DNA from: DAISIL01 sp036822015
GTDB taxonomy: Bacteria > Bacteroidota > Bacteroidia > Cytophagales > Bernardetiaceae
Direction of reading: 5' to 3'
Assembly (NCBI GenBank): GCA_036822015.1
Contig: DAISIL010000073.1
Location: forward strand, 1-12,630
Length of the DNA stretch: 12,630 nucleotides
A model generated the notes under the pieces. That model saw nothing but the letters and a program-made list of their open reading frames with translations. It made no database searches and was not told where the DNA came from. The translations under genes and the position numbers were made by a program. Positions 7,903 to 12,630 of this stretch are shown one piece after another (within the stretch, counting starts at the first letter, position 1; every line of letters begins with the position of its first letter).

Positions 7903-7996
7903 GATCCGTTAAAAATTCCTGTTCTGGTGGTCATAAACAAACAATGCAGAAAAAAATGAGTAATTTTCAGGGTAGATAGAGATTGCTCAACCAGCC

Positions 7997-9427
7997 ATGC
8001 AGAGAAGTTTTTCGTTGCTCATTTTTTTTTGTTGCGTTTTCTGGACAGATGTTGTAGCCCAATCCGACTCTGTACTGATTCTTCGGCACGCTGATTTTTT
8101 TCAATGGATACGCCAACATCACCCCTTCGCACGGCGGGCCCAAATCCTGGACGAGCAGGCAAGGCAGTTTTTGCGGGAATCACGCGGGGGCTTTGATCCT
8201 AAGCTCTTTGCAGACCGCGATAACAAATTCTACGAAGGTACAAACTACTTCGACATCCTCCGAGCCGGACTCAAAGTCCCGACATGGTGGGGTATCGAAC
8301 TCAAGGCACAATACGAGCAAGCCGAAGGGGTGTACCTGGGCCGCGAGCGTACTGTCCCCGAAAACGGCTTGGGCGTTGTGGGTATATCCGTCCCCGTAGC
8401 ACAGGGCTTGCTCATGGATGAGCGAAGGGCGGTCTTGCGGCAGGCCCAGATTTTTGAGCAAAGCAATACGGCCGAGCAGCTCAACCAACTCAACGATCTG
8501 ATCTTTGATGCCGCCCAGTCCTATGCCGAGTGGGTGATGCTGTACTACCAAAAAGAGGTCTTTCAGGAGGCCGTCGATCTAGCCGACGAACGCTTACAAG
8601 GCATCATCGAAAGCTACCGACAAGGCGACCTAGCCGCCATGGATACCCTCGAGGCACTCATCCAACTCCAAGACCGACAGCTCAACTTACAAGAAGCCAG
8701 CTTGCAATTTTTGAATCAAACCCTTGATCTCAATAACTTTTTTTGGGAGGATAACCAGCCCTTACAGCTAGCCGCCAACTTCAAGCCCCAAGACCTGGAC
8801 ACCTTACTTAGTCCCATCCCCTATTCCCTCAACGAGTTCCAGAACCGCATGGATACCTGGCGAGAATCACACCCCCTTCTCCAACAATACCGTTTCAAAC
8901 TTGCCTCCCTTGATATTGAGCGTCGCCTGAAAGCCGAAAAACTCAAACCCAAGATCAACCTTGAATACAACTTCCTGACCGGAAAGGATACCTTTGCCCC
9001 CGAGGGACAAATGACCCTCACACCAGCCAACTACAAATGGGGTCTCAATTTTTCGTTTCCTATCTTTTTGAGAGAAGCCCGAGGAGGATTGGGCTTGACG
9101 CGCGTAAAGATTGCCCAAACGGAATTTGAATTTTCGATGAAAGAGCAAGAACTGTTCAATAAGTGGCAATCGTATTTTAATGAATTGCAGACGTTGCGCC
9201 AGCAAATCGACCTCTACACCGAAACCACAGCCAATTACCGCCAACTCACCGCCGCCGAGATCACCCGATTCAGAAACGGAGAGAGTTCTTTGTTTCTCAT
9301 CAATGCTCGGGAAAGCAAACAGATCGAAGCCGAAAACAAACTCATCAGCCTCAAAGCCAAATACTTCAAAACCTGGATGGCCTTGTATTGGATCGGTGGT
9401 GAGCTGGCCAACTTCTTCGATCTCTAA
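7997..9427 (+). CDS. TolC-family outer membrane protein
   Basis: A 476-residue outer-membrane channel protein that in this family forms the exit duct for RND, ABC or HlyD-linked export systems. Residues 1-21 are a Sec signal peptide (Arg3, then hydrophobic LLIFFCCVF, predicted cleavage after VVA). The mature part has the TolC pattern of two long helical repeats separated by strand regions. The first repeat includes LNQLNDLIFDAAQSYAEWVM and ERLQGIIESYRQGDLAAMDT. The second includes RVKIAQTEFEFSMKEQELFN and a RFRNGESSLFLINARES segment, a hallmark of the family. Strand-rich stretches near 95-135 and 310-360 (NLEYNF, KWGLNFSFPIF) fit the barrel. Its stop codon directly abuts the next ATG (TAAATG), implying translational coupling to the large downstream protein. 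Codons 9-12 contain a run of nine T. No adaptor or pump gene adjoins it; the RND permease lies upstream beyond a terminator. Confidence 0.9.
   Translation: MQRSFSLLIFFCCVFWTDVVAQSDSVLILRHADFFQWIRQHHPFARRAQILDEQARQFLRESRGGFDPKLFADRDNKFYEGTNYFDILRAGLKVPTWWGIELKAQYEQAEGVYLGRERTVPENGLGVVGISVPVAQGLLMDERRAVLRQAQIFEQSNTAEQLNQLNDLIFDAAQSYAEWVMLYYQKEVFQEAVDLADERLQGIIESYRQGDLAAMDTLEALIQLQDRQLNLQEASLQFLNQTLDLNNFFWEDNQPLQLAANFKPQDLDTLLSPIPYSLNEFQNRMDTWRESHPLLQQYRFKLASLDIERRLKAEKLKPKINLEYNFLTGKDTFAPEGQMTLTPANYKWGLNFSFPIFLREARGGLGLTRVKIAQTEFEFSMKEQELFNKWQSYFNELQTLRQQIDLYTETTANYRQLTAAEITRFRNGESSLFLINARESKQIEAENKLISLKAKYFKTWMALYWIGGELANFFDL
8022..8030 (+). repeat. T9 homopolymer in the TolC signal peptide
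   Basis: Nine consecutive T residues cover codons 9-12 of the TolC gene (Ile-Phe-Phe-Cys of the signal peptide). A gain or loss of one base would shift frame at the very start of the protein. The run is seen directly; a switching role is speculative. Confidence 0.9.
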
Positions 9428-12400
9428 ATGAATACCTCTTGGCGATGGTGGGGATGGGCTTGCTTGTGGGCTTTGTCTGTGCCTACCCTTGCCCAGGAGA
9501 CTTGTCGTTGGTACTACCCTCGGGGCGATACGTTGGTACTTTCCCCGACGACGATCCTGCCTCAAAGTATTCATTTTCCTTTCTCACAAAAAATTGATTA
9601 TCAGTTACTTGAAAACCAAAAAGGACTGCGCCTATACCCGCCCATCCCCGATAGTCTCTACGTTTGTTTTGTCGCGCTGCCCTACGACCTGCTAGCCGGT
9701 CAAAGTCGCCGTAGCCAGAGCAGCTACGATGCGGGCCGGTATCAGTCTCGGGATAGCACTGCTTATCGAGAGCGTACTTTTGCGGCAGCCCAGCAGCCCC
9801 GCGAGGAAATCCTACCTACGTCAGGCCTCCAAAAGACGGGTAGCCTTAGCCGAGGCATCTCCGTAGGCAACCGTCAGGATGTCTTCGTAAACTCCAATCT
9901 CAACCTCCAGCTAGAAGGAGAAATCACCGAGGGCGTTTATCTCTCTGCTTTGATTTCGGATCAAAACATCCCCTTCCAACCCGAGGGCAATACCCAGCAG
10001 TTGCAAGAATTTGATAGAATCGAACTCAAACTCACCCACAAAAGCGGTGAACTCAAAGCCGGTGATGTGCTTTTTGAAAACAAAGACGATCACTTTTTGC
10101 GCTACTACAAAAACGTCAGCGGTGTACAGCTCAATACCCACTACGCCGACTCGTCCCAGACCTATGCGGGTATCTCGCTGGCCAAGGGGCAGTTTGCCAG
10201 TGGTTTTTTAGCCGTCCAGGAAGGTGTACAGGGGCCGTATCGCCTGAGTAGTGATGCCTTGTTTGTGATTGTCATTGCGGGATCAGAGCAGGTGTATTTG
10301 GATGGCAAAAAACTAGAACGGGGCTTTAATCAGGATTACACCATCGACTACAACGCCGCCGAGATCACGTTTACGAGCCGTGTTTTGATAACGCAGTTTA
10401 GCCGCCTTTGGGTGCAGTACGAGTACGCAGCCCAAAACTACAGCCGAACGATTACACACGTAGGACACATCCAGAATTTCAAAAATTGGCAGTTTAGGAT
10501 CAAGCATTACCAGGAGCGCGACAACGCCCGCAACCCACTTTTTGGGCGGCTGGGAGAGCAGGAACGCCTGCTGCTCGAGTCCGCCGGCCGGCAGACCGTT
10601 CAGGCAGGTACGGCACGGCCGGTAGCCGAGTTTTCGCCGGATCAGATTTTGTATCGACGGCGCGATACGTTGTGGCAGGGGCAGCAGATGCGTATCTTTG
10701 AACGCGCCCTCGGGGATACGCCGGATTCTTTGTTCTCCGTAGAGTTTTTGCCCAGCTCCCGTGGCGATTATACCCTATCCCGCAGCACCGCCAACGGGCG
10801 CGTGTTCGTTTGGGCAGGGATAGGACAGGGGAGCCATAGCCCGCTGACTGTCGTGCCGGCTCCCAACCAACGCCAAATGACGACCTTCTACGCCGAGTAT
10901 CGCCTGGATTCGGCGCGTAAGGTTTTTGCCGAGTTTGCACGCTCCGATCAAGACCCCAACCTACTCTCCCGCATCGGTAATGCGCAAAACCGTGGGCAGG
11001 CCTTTCGGATCGGCTATGCCCAGGACGAGGTGGAACATACGCACTACCTCGGCTTGAGGGATGTCCGTACCTCGTGGGGGGCTACTTTGGAGTACAACAG
11101 CAAGTATTTCTCGGGCATTGATCGGTTTCGGGACGTAGAATTTGACCGCGATTGGTCGGCTGATCTTAGCCTTTCATCCCAGGATCGCATCGCGACGCTG
11201 TACTACGGCATCGCCAAAGATGAAGAAAATCTCCTTGATTATCAAGGACAATGGCGAGAGCGTGGCAGCTTTCTCTCAGGCTTACAACACCGGCTACGCG
11301 CCTATAAGCGTTGGGGGGCATGGGGGACAAAGGCGGAGGTATTCCGGATGCAAAGCCGTCAGCCGGCCGCCGAGCAGCGGTCGGAGTGGTGGCGTTGGGA
11401 GGGGCAGGTTTTTTGGCGAAGCCCCTACGTGGTGGCAGGATATATGTGGTCGGGGGATCAAAATGCCGTTCGTACCGAGGATTCTGTGCGGGCTTCGGCG
11501 ATGTACTTTGAGGCGCAGCGTTGGTACTTGACCCAAGGCGATAGCAGCGCAGCACAATGGGAACTGGCCTACGAACGGCGCAGGGATTTCTTGCCCGATT
11601 CGGGACGCTTGCTTCTGGCGGCACGTACCCAAACCCTAACAGCTTCGGGTAAGAGAGGCGGCAAGATCAATACCATAGCCGTACAAATGATCTATCGAAA
11701 ATTATCATCTGAAAGCCAAGAAAAACTACAAAGTGAAGAAACGCTACAAGGGCGCATCGACTGGCGAGGAAATTGGCTCAATAAAGTCGTTCGCTCACAA
11801 CTGACCTTCACGACCAGTACCGGACAAGAACCCCAGCGGGAGTTTGTTTTTCTGCCCGTAGAGACTGGCATCGGGACACACACCTGGCGGGACGATAACC
11901 AGGATGGTCTCCAAGACCTCAACGAGTTCTATGAAGCCATCAATCCCGACGAGCGCAATTATGTTAAGATTTGGCGACCTACCCAAAACTTTGCACCGGC
12001 ATATAGCAGTAGCATCGCTTACCAGTGGCAGGTACGCCCGCCGATGCTTTGGCGCAAAAAAAAAGGATTGTTACTGTTTTTTAGTAAGTTATCTACACTT
12101 CTTGCCTGGCAGTCCTCGGTACGCGCCAGCGAGACCAAAGCCCAAAATCGCCTGACGAGCCTCTGGAAAACCGACGACGACCAAAACCTCCTCTCGCGGG
12201 AGGAGAGCCTGCGCGGGCAGTTGTTCTTCAATCGGACGGCTACCGATGGCGGGGCCCAGCTGGGCTACCAACGCACGGCCCGCAAAGACCTCCTCACCAA
12301 TGGCTTTGAAGGCAAAGCCCAGCAGCAGTGGCAGCTTGTCTTGCGTAAGCAAATGGGACAAAATTACAATCTTCAACTCTTCACCCAACGAGAACGACAA

Positions 12401-12630
12401 ATCTTGTCCTCTGACTTTTTAGAAAACAGAAACTTTGACATTCTGGCGTATCGCCTGCGTCCCGAGCTTGCCTGGCAGCCCAATCCCTTCTTTCGCCTCG
12501 CAGGGGCGTACCGTTGGGAGCAGAAGCAAGCCGATACACTACGCGCCCAGATACACGAGACAACACTACAAGTGCGCCAAAACAAACCCGACGGCGGCAC
12601 GCTTCAAGCCGAGGCGCGTTGGCTATCCAT
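9428..12630 (+). CDS. Very large secreted, probable outer-membrane protein of unknown function (3' end outside window)
   Basis: The frame is open for 1067 codons from the ATG at 9428 to the window edge, so the C-terminus is missing. Residues 1-22 form a Trp-rich signal peptide ending TLA before Gln23. After a linker, 138-260 contains SLSRGISVGNRQDVFVNSNL, NIPFQPEGNTQQLQEFDRIE and SGELKAGD. This fits a family of long surface proteins of unknown function that I recall from other Bacteroidota genomes. VYLDGKKLERGFNQDYTIDY (about 297-316) is a repeat-like beta module. From about 470 onward, amphipathic strands with alternating aromatics (TFYAEYRLD, RIGYAQ, LGYQRTA) suggest a large beta-barrel. 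Residues 822-833 (DDNQDGLQDLNE) have the spacing of an EF-hand-type calcium loop. The gene starts directly after the TolC stop codon, so co-translation is likely. An A9 run lies at 12056-12064. The function is unknown; an outer-membrane channel or surface assembly role is inference. Confidence 0.85.
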   Translation, partial: MNTSWRWWGWACLWALSVPTLAQETCRWYYPRGDTLVLSPTTILPQSIHFPFSQKIDYQLLENQKGLRLYPPIPDSLYVCFVALPYDLLAGQSRRSQSSYDAGRYQSRDSTAYRERTFAAAQQPREEILPTSGLQKTGSLSRGISVGNRQDVFVNSNLNLQLEGEITEGVYLSALISDQNIPFQPEGNTQQLQEFDRIELKLTHKSGELKAGDVLFENKDDHFLRYYKNVSGVQLNTHYADSSQTYAGISLAKGQFASGFLAVQEGVQGPYRLSSDALFVIVIAGSEQVYLDGKKLERGFNQDYTIDYNAAEITFTSRVLITQFSRLWVQYEYAAQNYSRTITHVGHIQNFKNWQFRIKHYQERDNARNPLFGRLGEQERLLLESAGRQTVQAGTARPVAEFSPDQILYRRRDTLWQGQQMRIFERALGDTPDSLFSVEFLPSSRGDYTLSRSTANGRVFVWAGIGQGSHSPLTVVPAPNQRQMTTFYAEYRLDSARKVFAEFARSDQDPNLLSRIGNAQNRGQAFRIGYAQDEVEHTHYLGLRDVRTSWGATLEYNSKYFSGIDRFRDVEFDRDWSADLSLSSQDRIATLYYGIAKDEENLLDYQGQWRERGSFLSGLQHRLRAYKRWGAWGTKAEVFRMQSRQPAAEQRSEWWRWEGQVFWRSPYVVAGYMWSGDQNAVRTEDSVRASAMYFEAQRWYLTQGDSSAAQWELAYERRRDFLPDSGRLLLAARTQTLTASGKRGGKINTIAVQMIYRKLSSESQEKLQSEETLQGRIDWRGNWLNKVVRSQLTFTTSTGQEPQREFVFLPVETGIGTHTWRDDNQDGLQDLNEFYEAINPDERNYVKIWRPTQNFAPAYSSSIAYQWQVRPPMLWRKKKGLLLFFSKLSTLLAWQSSVRASETKAQNRLTSLWKTDDDQNLLSREESLRGQLFFNRTATDGGAQLGYQRTARKDLLTNGFEGKAQQQWQLVLRKQMGQNYNLQLFTQRERQILSSDFLENRNFDILAYRLRPELAWQPNPFFRLAGAYRWEQKQADTLRAQIHETTLQVRQNKPDGGTLQAEARWLS
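12056..12064 (+). repeat. A9 homopolymer inside the large outer-membrane gene
   Basis: Nine consecutive A residues encode three lysines in an Arg-Lys-Lys-Lys-Gly stretch. A one-base loss would move reading to a frame that stops at 12155. The surrounding 50 bases are unusually AT-rich for this gene and encode a short hydrophobic stretch (GLLLFFSKLSTLLAW). Confidence 0.9.

Noticed and set aside
7961..7968. TAATTTTC before the TolC gene as a -7 promoter element
   Set aside because: It misses the final G of TAnnTTTG and there is no TTG at the right distance upstream. A promoter is expected here because of the terminator at 7863-7902, but this one is not convincing.
10500..10940. Minus-strand open frames (also 11166-11632) and a + strand frame at 11142-11531 within the large outer-membrane gene
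   Set aside because: The 9428 frame is open through the whole region with coherent beta-rich protein and a signal peptide; these are Arg/Pro-rich shadows.

Overview
The window reads as chromosome from a member of the Bacteroidota. The support is a long PurF-type protein of the kind seen in that phylum, a TAnnTTTG-type promoter element in front of it, the general lack of strong Shine-Dalgarno sites, and a large outer-membrane protein of a type I associate with that phylum. A finer placement (Saprospiria- or Cytophagia-like, moderate GC) is a guess. All genes lie on the + strand and coding density is high. The longest non-coding gap is about 170 bases, so no stretch above 300 bases lacks a gene.

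Layout. (1) 88-1968: a 626-residue amidophosphoribosyltransferase-like protein with an N-terminal Cys glutaminase domain and an intact PRPP loop. (2) 2053-5391: an RND efflux permease of 1112 residues with an unusual extra C-terminal membrane segment. (3) 5559-7846: four small genes. The first encodes a coiled coil fused to what looks like a SpoIIE/RsbU-type PP2C domain that has lost most of its metal-binding aspartates. The second is a possible STAS/SpoIIAA-like protein. The third and fourth are a diverged tandem pair of small winged-helix-like proteins with the same C-terminal motif. A good rho-independent terminator closes this block. (4) 7997-end: a TolC-family outer-membrane protein, whose stop codon directly abuts the start of a very large secreted, probably outer-membrane protein. 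The latter runs off the right edge after 1067 codons.

How they may work together. The permease and the TolC protein could be parts of one efflux route, but no periplasmic adaptor is present and the four small genes and a terminator separate them, so this is not shown. TolC and the large downstream protein are very probably co-translated and both enter the Sec pathway. The four-gene block is the least explained part. A dead phosphatase-like protein next to a STAS-like protein and two DNA-binding-like proteins resembles a rebuilt partner-switching regulator. This is the best candidate here for something undescribed, but it rests on by-eye motif comparison only.

A second theme is two 9-base homopolymer runs, one in the TolC signal peptide and one inside the large downstream gene. 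Both are places where slippage would switch an envelope protein off.
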